The notes: a model not told the origin generated them from the sequence alone. A stretch of DNA of 64,000 nucleotides from Serratia bockelmannii (GCF_008011855.1 NZ_VOUX01000033.1:1783249-1847248), one strand, 5' to 3'. Shown: positions 9,501 to 16,410, numbered from the stretch's first letter. Numbers and translations are program-made.

Positions 9501-9859
9501 TATCTCTTTTTACCGCACTAGAAAATGCCTGTAAATATGCTCATCCCAATACTAAAGTCTATGTGTCTCACGATAACAGTGGAGGAGTCAATACTATAAA
9601 AATTATTAACAATCTAAATATAATATCCCAGGATGAAGCCCAACAACTCATAGTCAGAGAGAAAAGCAAATGGAATGAAAAATATTCTAGCCTAAGCACA
9701 AAAGAAGGTGGGAGTGGATTATATAAAATATATAGCACGTTAAAAAACTCTTCAGATGGTTACTGTTTCGATATTGAAACAAGCGACAATTATTTCATAT
9801 CACTATTTAGGTTGAAAAATGAATATTTTAATCATAGAAGACAATCTATTAAAGCGTGA
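6554..9859 (+). CDS. dtcA: Detocs-like sensor: helical-repeat protein with histidine-kinase-type ATPase (DtcA-like)
   Basis: This 1101-residue protein is the first gene of a three-gene A+T-rich operon. The long N-terminal part (about residues 60-800) is almost wholly alpha-helical and TPR-like, for example around NGTPEKALTLIDDLN; I see no signal peptide or clear membrane segment. The C-terminus (about 940-1090) is a GHKL/histidine-kinase ATPase: N-box ALENACKYAHPN at about 988-999 and glycine box KEGGSGLYKI at about 1050-1059. A canonical phosphoacceptor H-box is not obvious; HH in IAYHHRLVRV lies well upstream. I prefer the GTG at 6554 because AAAGGTGA precedes it; a GTG at 6488 would add 22 residues. 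In Detocs, the equivalent kinase senses phage infection and phosphorylates receiver proteins. Its end overlaps the next gene by 41 bases. Confidence 0.72.
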   Translation: MRRNTIRSSKLFYDPKIFNVNRWTSTTELNNRIIEEIKKFNVYNATIPIFQLASSNLLPKLFIPIYDSNTEHYDVSNASGLLTTKNYIYWIIGLFFGNADLLKTFNNTRKKINSSILNGTPEKALTLIDDLNIRCKSWWAVQFKLHILKEFNLGDTRDYLEKLPTMFPRANIKNKISELLLISESSSYEIFTREFLLRMDEYRSSCVQSAIDAGAVESLKYLPPYMDSKRTLSLDLIKLENYESLIDQYIFLKEIILEDKVLDSISIDLKSLLLELSELVEDNELRILVNDDSTTKENIQEITDLYTMGCYEDAKKNIDSLITNTNDEYYGLIEILTRTKIYLNETSSEDTLLNKITTNFSRILQCDKNTLDSLDFLKSICFKFKLESWAKSLTFHLLSTLEEIVDLDDVESARKQTRILGELNTSKARIKNFSPKPSFSVGGQLPEYRALKYGKNDTSEVLVDSSIIPIKSDFIKTQCRYFIENNKFTEAIDFCIDKYLSNTFTSLYLPIATLCRLVTGIDKNDNDIFISSLVIYDIMARVINNNYEDTKTDLFEEFMDFNKTHRPSKIFETNQFSAKEEYFLKYICIPSQLDNFTDYVSNDDVVHERIAILDLLINAKSINEEQIKKEKDSVLENLFSEKLRAKIESGKLYVDVHSLVNKRKHIYQNLFEQAIETKGGILLSPLDESKGINSEDLFEIAEGNAVASSKKMEMLFTIFRNIVADFALDENYGLDKYLSAEIRHIVFTTQIRSCFEKTHLVTIKKEGEYLSNVYWTDKYSYVNNHIVSKFDELLGHFSEKIDNLLHEVNENFRVEISDLKSKHVFNYIAYHHRLVRVSEIITNASDYEEFFSDLIDYMWEITAENARSAQDKLNDYLAPEILIALDLLEEGINSVKRDAAIIELTQEIKNARTLFKKEIELVLNWFRFVGSDDINNYEKLSVVLEATMSSFEEIYGHKYQSPIYEFVKNDLTLNYRESRSLFISLFTALENACKYAHPNTKVYVSHDNSGGVNTIKIINNLNIISQDEAQQLIVREKSKWNEKYSSLSTKEGGSGLYKIYSTLKNSSDGYCFDIETSDNYFISLFRLKNEYFNHRRQSIKA

Positions 9860-10265
9860 AAAAATCGTTAACTTCCTAAATGAATTCTATACGGCTAATA
9901 TAGTTGAAGCAGCATCGTACAATAGTGGCCTTTCGGCAGCGCGTGATTCAACATTCGATTTTTTAATTTTAGACATGAGCATGCCCACTTTTGACAGAAG
10001 TGAAACTACGCAAGGAGGTAGATTTCGTTCTATTGCTGGAAAAGAAATTGCTACAAAATTGAATAAACTTGGACAATTGCCATCTTTTGTTGTTCTTACT
10101 GGCTATAAAGACTTTAGCGTTAACACAGAAAATCTAAGCCTTGAACAAATACATGACTTACTTTCCACCTTTGGTGATAACTATAAAGGATGTATTCTGT
10201 TCAATTCATCAGAAACTTTATGGCAGGAAAATCTTAAAGAAATCATAGGGAATTTAAGTTGCTAA
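9819..10265 (+). CDS. dtcB: Stand-alone receiver-domain protein (DtcB-like)
   Basis: This 148-residue protein consists of one response-regulator receiver domain and no output domain. The acidic pair is E7-D8, the phosphoacceptor is D52 in LILDMSMP, and the conserved Thr is T94 in VVLTGYKD. The lysine normally found after strand 5 is not evident (the segment reads CILFNSSE). In Detocs the equivalent protein is thought to act as a phosphate sink that buffers accidental signalling from the kinase. It begins inside the end of the kinase gene and overlaps the next gene by seven bases, so all three products should be made together. Confidence 0.75.
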   Translation: MNILIIEDNLLKREKIVNFLNEFYTANIVEAASYNSGLSAARDSTFDFLILDMSMPTFDRSETTQGGRFRSIAGKEIATKLNKLGQLPSFVVLTGYKDFSVNTENLSLEQIHDLLSTFGDNYKGCILFNSSETLWQENLKEIIGNLSC

Positions 10266-11431
10266 AGATAATTGTAGTCGATGACTCAGAAAAAAGAGTC
10301 GATCTCATCAAAAAGACTCTTTCTGGATGTGAATTCTTTACTCAACTCGATTTAAGTTATGTAGAAACTGCAGATAAAGCTAGGCAGTGCCTGCTTGAGG
10401 TTTCCGATATTTTAATACTCGATGTTCTTATACCTAAGAAGTTAAAAGGCATCCCTCAGGCGGTTCACAGCTTTAACTTGTTAACTGACATATCAAATTC
10501 ACAAAAAAAATACATTAGGCCAAACTTAATTATTGGATTGACAGCGGACACGGCTGAACTTGGGAACTATAGAAATACCTTTTATGAAAATGCATCTATA
10601 GTCCTTGATGGGAGCCTTAGCAACCATGATTGGTTGAATGCCATTATTAAGCAAATAAGAACAGCTTTAGAATCTAAGAAAAAGGCATCTCAATTAACTC
10701 ATGATAAAGTATTAATTACAATACATGGAATAAGAACGTTTGGTAAATGGCAGGGAAACTTAGCAAATGAAATAAAATCCTATTCAAAATCGTTCGATTT
10801 CATAGAAATAAAATATGGTTTTTTCGATTTGGTATCATTTATTTTCCCACCACTAAGAAACAGAAAAACTAAGCAGATCGCAAAACGATTAAAGAAAAAT
10901 ATCATCACCAATAAAGACAAAGATATCACTATCATTGCGCACAGCTATGGTACAATTATTTTATCTGATGCTCTAAAAGAACTAGAACATGATTGTAAAA
11001 TTGAGAATATAATACTTTGTGGAAGCCCACTTACTTCATCATTTAACATAGAGCATTTTATATCATCAGCAAAACTAACAGTGAATGAATGCGGCACAAA
11101 AGACTATATCTTAGTAGCATCAAAGTGCTTAGTTCTAGGTTTAGGAGATGCAGGTAAAAGTGGGTTTTACTATGATAACTCAGCAAAATTTTTAAATAGA
11201 TATTTCAATGGCGGCCATGACCTCTACACTAAAGAAAAACCAAATGAAGTTTCATTCTCATCAAAATACTGGCTTCCTCTTATTATTTCATCCGCACCAC
11301 CTATAATGGTCGATGAGCGTAAGAATTACATAGGGGAAGACCTACTACATATCCTATCTAAATTTGCTTATCATATAAAGCCCTTTACTTACATTGCTAG
11401 TTTTTTGCTTTTGCTATATTTTTTGTATTAA
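10259..11431 (+). CDS. dtcC: Receiver-alpha/beta hydrolase effector with C-terminal membrane anchor (DtcC-like)
   Basis: This 390-residue fusion has a receiver domain (1-135; acidic pair D8-D9, phosphoacceptor D55 in LILDVLIP, T95 in IGLTAD) followed by a serine hydrolase domain (about 148-345). The hydrolase shows the oxyanion motif HGIRTFGKWQ (156-165), a nucleophile elbow AHSYG with S229, and a likely catalytic histidine H320 in GGHDLY. The last 17 residues (about 374-390) are a hydrophobic membrane helix ending at the C-terminus. The start is TTG at 10259, preceded by AGGGAA. By analogy with Detocs, phosphorylation of the receiver would unleash the effector and kill or arrest the infected cell; here a membrane-bound lipase or esterase activity is plausible. 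Substrate and activity are inferred. Confidence 0.75.
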   Translation: MLKIIVVDDSEKRVDLIKKTLSGCEFFTQLDLSYVETADKARQCLLEVSDILILDVLIPKKLKGIPQAVHSFNLLTDISNSQKKYIRPNLIIGLTADTAELGNYRNTFYENASIVLDGSLSNHDWLNAIIKQIRTALESKKKASQLTHDKVLITIHGIRTFGKWQGNLANEIKSYSKSFDFIEIKYGFFDLVSFIFPPLRNRKTKQIAKRLKKNIITNKDKDITIIAHSYGTIILSDALKELEHDCKIENIILCGSPLTSSFNIEHFISSAKLTVNECGTKDYILVASKCLVLGLGDAGKSGFYYDNSAKFLNRYFNGGHDLYTKEKPNEVSFSSKYWLPLIISSAPPIMVDERKNYIGEDLLHILSKFAYHIKPFTYIASFLLLLYFLY

Positions 11432-11536
11432 CAGAAAATCAAAAGCTAAAATTAAACTAATAACACCGTTAGCTTGTTAAAGCGTTATTAATACCAAACA
11501 TAAAGTGATAATACGCTAAGATCTGACCGTTATCGT

Positions 11537-12024
11537 AGTTTTGTTGAATAAATTGGACTTTTGCCCATGGCAGGTTCAGATCACGTCTCATCCTGATAGC
11601 GCAGGCAGTACCGTGGCAAAGCAGAAGTTCAAAATCACTAACAGGTAAACCTACAACAAAGCCTTCATTAACCATGGTGCCATCACTTTCTGGCTCTACG
11701 ATGAGGGCATTCATGCCTGGTACGACTCAGCCCCCCTCATCCCGGGGAAGACATCGAGTTATTCTGACCTTACCATCACCACCGTCCTAGTTGTTAAGCA
11801 CATTTTCCAGCTAACCCTGCGGGGCTGCACAGGGTTTTATTGATTCCATTTTTGCCCTGATGGACGTTCCGTTGCGCTGTCCGGATTACACCAGTGTCAT
11901 CAAGTGGGCGAAGCCGGTTAATGTCCGCTTTAAAACGCCCACCCAGGGTGAAATAGCGCATCTGGTGATTAATTCCACCGGGCTGAAAATCTTCGGTGAA
12001 GGTGAGTGGAAAGAAAAAAGATAG
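11537..12024 (+). mobile_element. IS5-family (IS903-type) insertion sequence remnant
   Basis: The left end TTTTGTTGAATAAATTGGAC at 11539 corresponds to the terminal repeat of IS903/IS5-group elements, and the non-coding leader plus the first half of the transposase follow. The right half of the element and its right terminal repeat are absent; similarity stops around 12020. No target duplication can be defined. Confidence 0.7.
11613..12024 (+). pseudogene. Broken IS5/IS903-type transposase
   Basis: Reading from the GTG at 11613 gives VAKQKFKITNR followed by a stop where the family has NWPTYNKA. The frame then continues through FWLYDEGIHAWYDSAP and LTLRG before a frameshift near 11830, and resumes as DSIFALMDVPLRCPDYTSV and FGEGEWKEKR before the final stop. 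Only the N-terminal half of the roughly 300-residue DDE transposase is present, so it cannot be active. Confidence 0.75.
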
Positions 12025-12110
12025 GGGGAAATTCACAGATTTGAGACATTATCACCTCTAGTACGGTGGTTAGCAGGGTCTGCTTTCAGGGCTAAGTGTA
12101 GACTGGTTTA

Positions 12111-12142
12111 AAATTACTATCTGACCATTCAGATAGTAATTT
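12111..12142. repeat. Perfect 14-bp inverted repeat, AT-rich
   Basis: Arms AAATTACTATCTGA and TCAGATAGTAATTT flank the four-base loop CCAT. There is no T-run typical of a strong terminator beyond the TTTTT at 12140-12144, so this may be a weak terminator for plus-strand transcripts or an operator. Confidence 0.6.
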
Positions 12143-12364
12143 TTGGTAGAAATTTAAACCAATCCATTCCAGCGTTATACACGAACTTAGACACATAATG
12201 CCCCTACTCCTTAACCACGCTTTAACGTGATAACCATCACAAAACCAAAGCGATCCTTTACGGGGGCTTTTGTGGGGGCTCCTCTTGCGATAAATACCAA
12301 CAAAAACGATAAGAAACATTGTGTTAATCGTAGATATGATTCCGAATCCGGCACCACTATTTAG

Positions 12365-12389
12365 AAAAAACCGCCTATGGCGTTTTTTT
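12365..12389. terminator. Bidirectional terminator-like hairpin
   Basis: AAAAAACCGCC and GGCGTTTTTTT form a short stem around TAT, with A- and T-tracts on either side, so it can end transcription from both directions. It may once have closed a gene that has since been lost. Confidence 0.6.
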
Positions 12390-12856
12390 GCTCTCTGGGG
12401 TTCTGGGAGATTTCTGGTCGTTTTGACTGCTAATGTCGCTGCTTTACCTCTGGATTCCCACCTGAGCATCTATCTTTAGCGACGCCCTACCCTTCCGGTC
12501 ACTGTGCCAACCCCTGCTGATCTTCATGCTGCCAATAAACACTATTTCCAGCCGGTATACCTGCTGGTGAATTGATCACACCAAGGCAGCATCCGGTCTT
12601 TGTCCGGCCAGGAGAAGCCAAGAAGCATCGCTTCTGAGGTGTGCAAAACACTACCGCGCCGGTAGGCTTGCTCAACCCCTCACAATCCCGGAAAGGATTC
12701 CCGGCCTTGCTCACGGTTCTCAATAAAATCGGTTATAAGCACTTCCTCAACCAACTTTCCCCAGCCACTGCCAAGACACCAGTAAGTGATGCTAATGACA
12801 GCGTTAATATGCCCGGTAAGCAGCCATTCCGGTCTGGTGCTGTAAGCATCCTAGCT

Positions 12857-13516
12857 TTAGTTCCACGCACGTTTTGAGAGTTCCGGGTTTTCAGCCATCA
12901 GCCGGTACTCTTCCGGCGTCAGGTTATTCAGGGATTCATGAGGCCGCTCGTTGTTATATTCCATCAGCCAGCGCCCGGTAATTTCCCGTGCTTCATTCAG
13001 TGTTCTGAACAGGTAAAAATCCAGAATTTCTGTCCGGTTGAACCGTTCGATAAAAGCATTTTGTGTAGGTTTGCCCGGCTTGATAAATTCGTGCTGCACG
13101 CCATGTTCTTCGGCCCATTGTGCCAGCGCCAGCGAGACCAGTTCTGGCCCGTTGTCCATCCGCATCTTCAGCGGGTATCCGCGGTTTACCACGATCCTGT
13201 CCAGCCCCCGGACGACTCGCTGAGCCGGAATATTCAGGTCGATTTCTATCGCCAGTGGTGCTGGATTACGCACTGGCAGCCGCTGTTTTCCCTTGCGACG
13301 AAAATTCAGTTTCAGCAGGCAATAAATCCGATGAACGCGTTTATGGTTCCGGGTATTTCCCTGCCTGCGCAGCAGCTGAAACTGCTTCTTGAAACCGTAG
13401 CGCGGATAGCATTCTGTCAGCGCATGGATCACAGGTTCATCACGCCGGGTATCAGGCTGATAAAAATACACCGTCCTGCTCAGCGATAACGTCCTGCAGG
13501 CCTGGCGTAAACTCAT
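12857..13516 (-). pseudogene. IS3-family orfB transposase with internal deletion
   Basis: The 219-residue frame has the orfB N-terminal domain and the end of the rve/DDE integrase core (RMDNGPELVSLALAQW, KPGKPTQNAFIERFN, SLNNLTPEEYR). Between RLPVRNPAPLA and IEIDLNIPAQR about 40 residues normally present are missing in frame, and these include the segment carrying the first catalytic Asp. The second Asp (in DNGPE) and the Glu (in FIERFN) remain, and two residues are lost after FNRT. The enzyme should be inactive although the reading frame is open. Confidence 0.8.
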
Positions 13517-13818
13517 GGCAAATTGTGCCGTCAGATAGCTGACAAGTTCACGCTTTATCGCTGGTTTTAAAGCTTTTTTTCGATGACGTCTTTTAACGCA
13601 CGATTATCCAGACTCAGGTCGGCAAACATTTGTTTCAAACGTCGATTCTCATCCTCAAGGTCTTTGATTTTTTTAATATCGGCCGCTTCCATCCCGCCAT
13701 ACTTTACCTTCCAGTTGTAATAGCGGCCTCACGGCACACATCCTTGACGGTACGTCCGGCTTCGACGAACTTCAGAACGGCGAGGATCTGGTGTTCAGTG
13801 AATCAGATCTTACGCATA
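13516..13818 (-). pseudogene. IS3-family orfA, broken
   Basis: The minus-strand start ATG at 13818 follows GAGGAGATCGCT. The fourth codon after MRKI is TGA, where the family has an arginine codon. Further on the frame reads HQILAVLKFVEAGRTVKDVCREA and then loses about 20 bases at the GISEATYYNW region, which shifts the frame. The product cannot be made. Confidence 0.7.
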
Positions 13819-14053
13819 GCGATCTCCTCAGGGGATATAATCAGTATGTCGGAAGATCTCTAAAAGTGAATGGAACTAAAACAGGTGTGCTTACACCTGA
13901 ACTTGCCACCGCTTTAAAATTTTCCAGAATCGGTTTTCTGATTCGTTTGGTGGTAGCCCACCACGCAAAAATTATGCAATATTTTTTAAAAATCAAAGAG
14001 CTGTCTTAAAAAATCGAATATTAATGCCTAACTCACCCAGTATTGCCAACATT

Positions 14054-14074
14054 TTTAGGCCCGTATTTAGGCCC
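14054..14074. repeat. Direct repeat TTTAGGCCC (two copies, 12-bp period)
   Basis: Copies at 14054-14062 and 14066-14074, about 60 bases from the proposed attachment core. Candidate integrase arm-binding sites by position only. Confidence 0.5.
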
Positions 14075-14100
14075 ACGAAGAAAAAATAAAATTATTAATA

Positions 14101-14126
14101 TGATAAATAATCAAAGTGATAAATAA
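14101..14126. repeat. Direct repeat TGATAAATAA (two copies)
   Basis: Exact ten-base copies at 14101-14110 and 14117-14126, separated by TCAAAG and ending four bases before the attachment core. Candidate integrase or excisionase binding site by position only. Confidence 0.5.
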
Positions 14127-14129
14127 TAA

Positions 14130-14145
14130 ATTCAACTCCCGCCAG
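14130..14145. other. Attachment-site remnant: copy of tmRNA (ssrA) 3' end
   Basis: TTCAACTCCCGCCAGC matches the T-arm and start of the acceptor strand of tmRNA, whose 3' end normally continues TCCACCA. The copy is not part of a complete ssrA in this window. A terminator follows within 30 bases and then conserved backbone genes, so this looks like the right attachment site (attR) of an island integrated at ssrA. ssrA itself should lie left of the window. The divergence after the 16 bases is a weakness of this reading. Confidence 0.55.
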
Positions 14146-14171
14146 CCCAGATAGACCCGGCGATAATAGCG

Positions 14172-14204
14172 AAAAAGCCCGCAACTTCGGTTGCGGGCTT
14201 TTTT
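14172..14204. terminator. Strong bidirectional terminator
   Basis: AAAAAGCCCGCAAC and GTTGCGGGCTTTTTT pair around TTCG. It lies just after the ssrA-like core and could be the original ssrA terminator; it also closes the minus-strand gene to its right. Confidence 0.8.
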
Positions 14205-14226
14205 GTGTCTGTTCGTCACCAACGTG

Positions 14227-14574
14227 TCAAAGATCGTTCCAGTCCGGCAGCCTGTTCGCCTTTTTCCGCCTGTAGTGGAAAAGCGCCATAAAAAAGCCAA
14301 ACAACAGGCCGGCGGCGAGGCTTAATGTCAGGGCCTCTTCACCGGTATATCCCTGATTTTTCCATACCATGAACCACATCAGCACGCCCCACAGCGGGCC
14401 AAACCAAATGCCGAAGAACAGCATATTCAGCCAGAAAGGCGCAAACGGCGGCGGTGGCATATTCACATCCATTCGCCACAGCAGGCGCAAGATTGGCGGC
14501 GCATAGTTGCTCCGCCACATCTTCTTTTCCTCCATCAGCGCTATCGCCTTGTCCCTTCGTTGTTCAAACGTCAT
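14227..14574 (-). CDS. DUF6404-family small membrane protein
   Basis: This 115-residue protein matches the DUF6404 pattern: an N-terminal helix MTFEQRRDKAIALMEEKKMWRSNYAPP, the stretch LLWRMDVNMPPPPFAPFW, and two membrane helices (about 47-68 and 79-98). It is a conserved enterobacterial inner-membrane protein of unknown function. It is the first backbone gene to the right of the island and is transcribed towards it. Confidence 0.75.
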   Translation of the reverse strand: MTFEQRRDKAIALMEEKKMWRSNYAPPILRLLWRMDVNMPPPPFAPFWLNMLFFGIWFGPLWGVLMWFMVWKNQGYTGEEALTLSLAAGLLFGFFMALFHYRRKKANRLPDWNDL

Positions 14575-14677
14575 CGTTCGCTTCCTTTCAGTGGAAATTG
14601 CCTATCTGGTGAGATGATACGCGCTTAAGCCCTATTCCCAAATATCCGGCATGCCCGCAGGCATGCCGGACGCTACC

Positions 14678-16339
14678 TCACCGCCCCTCTTTCTCCCCCA
14701 GGAAGAAATACCACAGCGGAATGGAAAGCAGCAGGGTGAACACCAGCGTATACAGCAGCACCATCAGGCTCTGCATGATCACCATCTGTGCGCTCCAGTC
14801 ACCGATCGGCAGTTGAAACTGTTCGACGGTGCCGCCGAGGATCGCCCGGCCCATCACGCAACCGACCGCCACCGCCACTGTCGCCACCGCCGCGCGGAAC
14901 TTGCGCACCTCGGCGCGTCTGGCGGCCGCTTCCGGCGTTTCGTCCCGAAGGCCTTGCAGCTGCCCGCGCCAGCGCCATACGTCCACCAGCAGCAACGCCG
15001 CGAGGCTCACGCCCATTACCGGCAGGCAATAACCCAGCGCCGCTGCTACCAGCAGCGTGACGGCGCGTGCCGGCAGGGAAAGCGCCAGCCAGGCGGCAAC
15101 CAGCGTATGCACCGGATGCTGCGCACCCGCCGCCGGGCGGCGACTCCACCACATGCGGTAACCCAGCGCAATCATCAGGCACAGCCCGAGGCCGAACGCC
15201 GCCAGCAGCAGCTGATTCGGCAAGCCGAACAGAATGCCCATGTGGGCGTCGATGCCCCAGCGGGTCAGCTTGGCGATGAGCGGGAAGGTGTCGAACCGCA
15301 CCTGATCGATGACGGCGAAGCTTTGCGGCGCGATGGCAACCGCGTCCACCTGCGTCGGCCAGCTGCGATCCACTTCGGTTACCGTCCAGGCTTTGCCCTC
15401 GCCTTTCGGCTGGCGCAGCTCGACCTTGGCGGCGTCGATCCCGGCGGCGCGCGCAGCGTGCAGCGCCCGATCCCAATCACCGTTCAACGCATTGGCCTGC
15501 GCGGCAGGGCCCATCTTCATGCCCGGCATCATCCCGCGGTGCTCAGCGTGCGGATCGGCCGGCGTCTGCGGCGCATCGGCCTGCAGGCTGGTGTTGACCT
15601 GCGGCGTCAGCCAGCCCAGGTTGGCCCGCAGCGCGTCAATGTTGCCGCCGGCCCACTGCGACCAGGTCAGCCCGGTAGCCGAGAAGAACAACAGCCCGGC
15701 CAGCAGCGCCACGCCCAGCGTGATATGCCAATGGCGGCTGGCGGCGAAGCCCCCTTTTGCCCTTTTCAGCTTGCGCTTCGGCCGCGTCGCCAGCCACAGC
15801 GCCACGCCGCCCAGCGCGGCCACCCACAGCCAGGAGGCCGCCAGCTCGCTGTAGTTGCGGCCCAGGTCGCCGAGCAGCAGGCTGCTGTGCAGCTTGTCCA
15901 GCCAGGTGCGCAGCGGCAGCACGCCAGAGGTGCCGTACACCGTCATGTCGCCCTTGATCGCCAGGGTGTAAGGATCGATAAACAGCGCGCGCGACTCGGA
16001 GGCGCCCAGATCGGCACTCGCGAACTGCACGCGGGTGGTGTCCATTGCGCCGGGAGCCGGACGCACGGCGTAAATGCGCGCCTCGTCACCCGCCGCACGG
16101 CGGGCGGCGGCGATCTGGTCAGCCAGCGATCTCGCCTGCCCGTGCGGTTCGGTGAAAAGCGCATCGCGATACAGCGCCTCTTCAAGCTGCGGCGTCAGCA
16201 CATACAGCGTGCCGGTCAGTGCAGCGACCAGAATAAAAGGAGCGACCAGCAGGCCGATATAAAAATGCAGCCGTCTGATCAGGTTCAGCATCGCGCCACG
16301 CGGCGATGCTGCAGGTGGAGTTTTGGTTATTGAAGACAT
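14678..16339 (-). CDS. PepSY-domain membrane protein, putative iron/siderophore reductase
   Basis: This 553-residue inner-membrane protein belongs to the PepSY-associated transmembrane family, often annotated as iron-uptake or ferric-siderophore reductases. The N-terminus (IRRLHFYIGLLVAPFILV) is the typical first helix, a large periplasmic segment with PepSY-like repeats follows (about 50-170 and 260-350), and further helices occur near 175-192, 210-230, 365-400, 420-470 and 520-545. Histidines near helix ends could bind haem. It follows the DUF2946 gene by 70 bases in the same direction, so the two probably form a metal-related operon. Confidence 0.8.
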   Translation of the reverse strand: MSSITKTPPAASPRGAMLNLIRRLHFYIGLLVAPFILVAALTGTLYVLTPQLEEALYRDALFTEPHGQARSLADQIAAARRAAGDEARIYAVRPAPGAMDTTRVQFASADLGASESRALFIDPYTLAIKGDMTVYGTSGVLPLRTWLDKLHSSLLLGDLGRNYSELAASWLWVAALGGVALWLATRPKRKLKRAKGGFAASRHWHITLGVALLAGLLFFSATGLTWSQWAGGNIDALRANLGWLTPQVNTSLQADAPQTPADPHAEHRGMMPGMKMGPAAQANALNGDWDRALHAARAAGIDAAKVELRQPKGEGKAWTVTEVDRSWPTQVDAVAIAPQSFAVIDQVRFDTFPLIAKLTRWGIDAHMGILFGLPNQLLLAAFGLGLCLMIALGYRMWWSRRPAAGAQHPVHTLVAAWLALSLPARAVTLLVAAALGYCLPVMGVSLAALLLVDVWRWRGQLQGLRDETPEAAARRAEVRKFRAAVATVAVAVGCVMGRAILGGTVEQFQLPIGDWSAQMVIMQSLMVLLYTLVFTLLLSIPLWYFFLGEKEGR

Positions 16340-16410
16340 GGCCTTTCTCGTTTTTCAAACTGTGCGCGCAGGCAAACCATCCGCAGCGATACGGACGGCG
16401 TTACCCATGA

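Larger units (their letters stand above)
12025..12840. other. Decayed island DNA without an intact gene
   Basis: These 816 bases lie between two insertion-sequence remnants. I find no intact gene. The minus-strand open frame 12499-12723 (74 codons) has a C-terminus with SPGRTKTGCC and YWQHEDQ that loosely recalls P4-type Ash/Icd-like phage proteins, but it is too short and weak to call. The stretch also contains the two hairpins listed separately. It is best read as prophage or satellite debris. Confidence 0.45.
12841..13895 (-). mobile_element. Degenerate IS3-family element (ISEhe3-like)
   Basis: The ends form imperfect inverted repeats: TGTAAGCATCCTAGCTTTAG begins at 12841 and the inverse of TGTAAGCACACCTGTTTTAG ends at 13895; both continue into AGTTCCA. 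Between them lie orfA and orfB in minus orientation, both damaged. The flanking bases (TGC before, CCT after) show no target duplication, so one flank has probably been rearranged since insertion. Confidence 0.75.
13896..14129. other. Right-end segment of the island
   Basis: This A+T-rich stretch between the IS remnant and the tmRNA-like sequence carries no gene. It contains two pairs of direct repeats: TTTAGGCCC at 14054 and 14066, and TGATAAATAA at 14101 and 14117. Such repeats beside an attachment core fit integrase arm-type or excisionase sites. Confidence 0.5.

Noticed and set aside
11469..11714. Minus-strand 81-codon frame
   Set aside because: It lies antisense across the left end of the IS5-type remnant and has no family resemblance.
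12092..12469. Minus-strand 125-codon frame
   Set aside because: It runs through two hairpins and compositionally mixed debris, without domain or ribosome binding site.
14651..16333. Long plus-strand open frame opposite the PepSY gene
   Set aside because: It is Gln/Arg/His-rich antisense of a G+C-rich membrane protein gene, with no ribosome binding site or recognisable domain.
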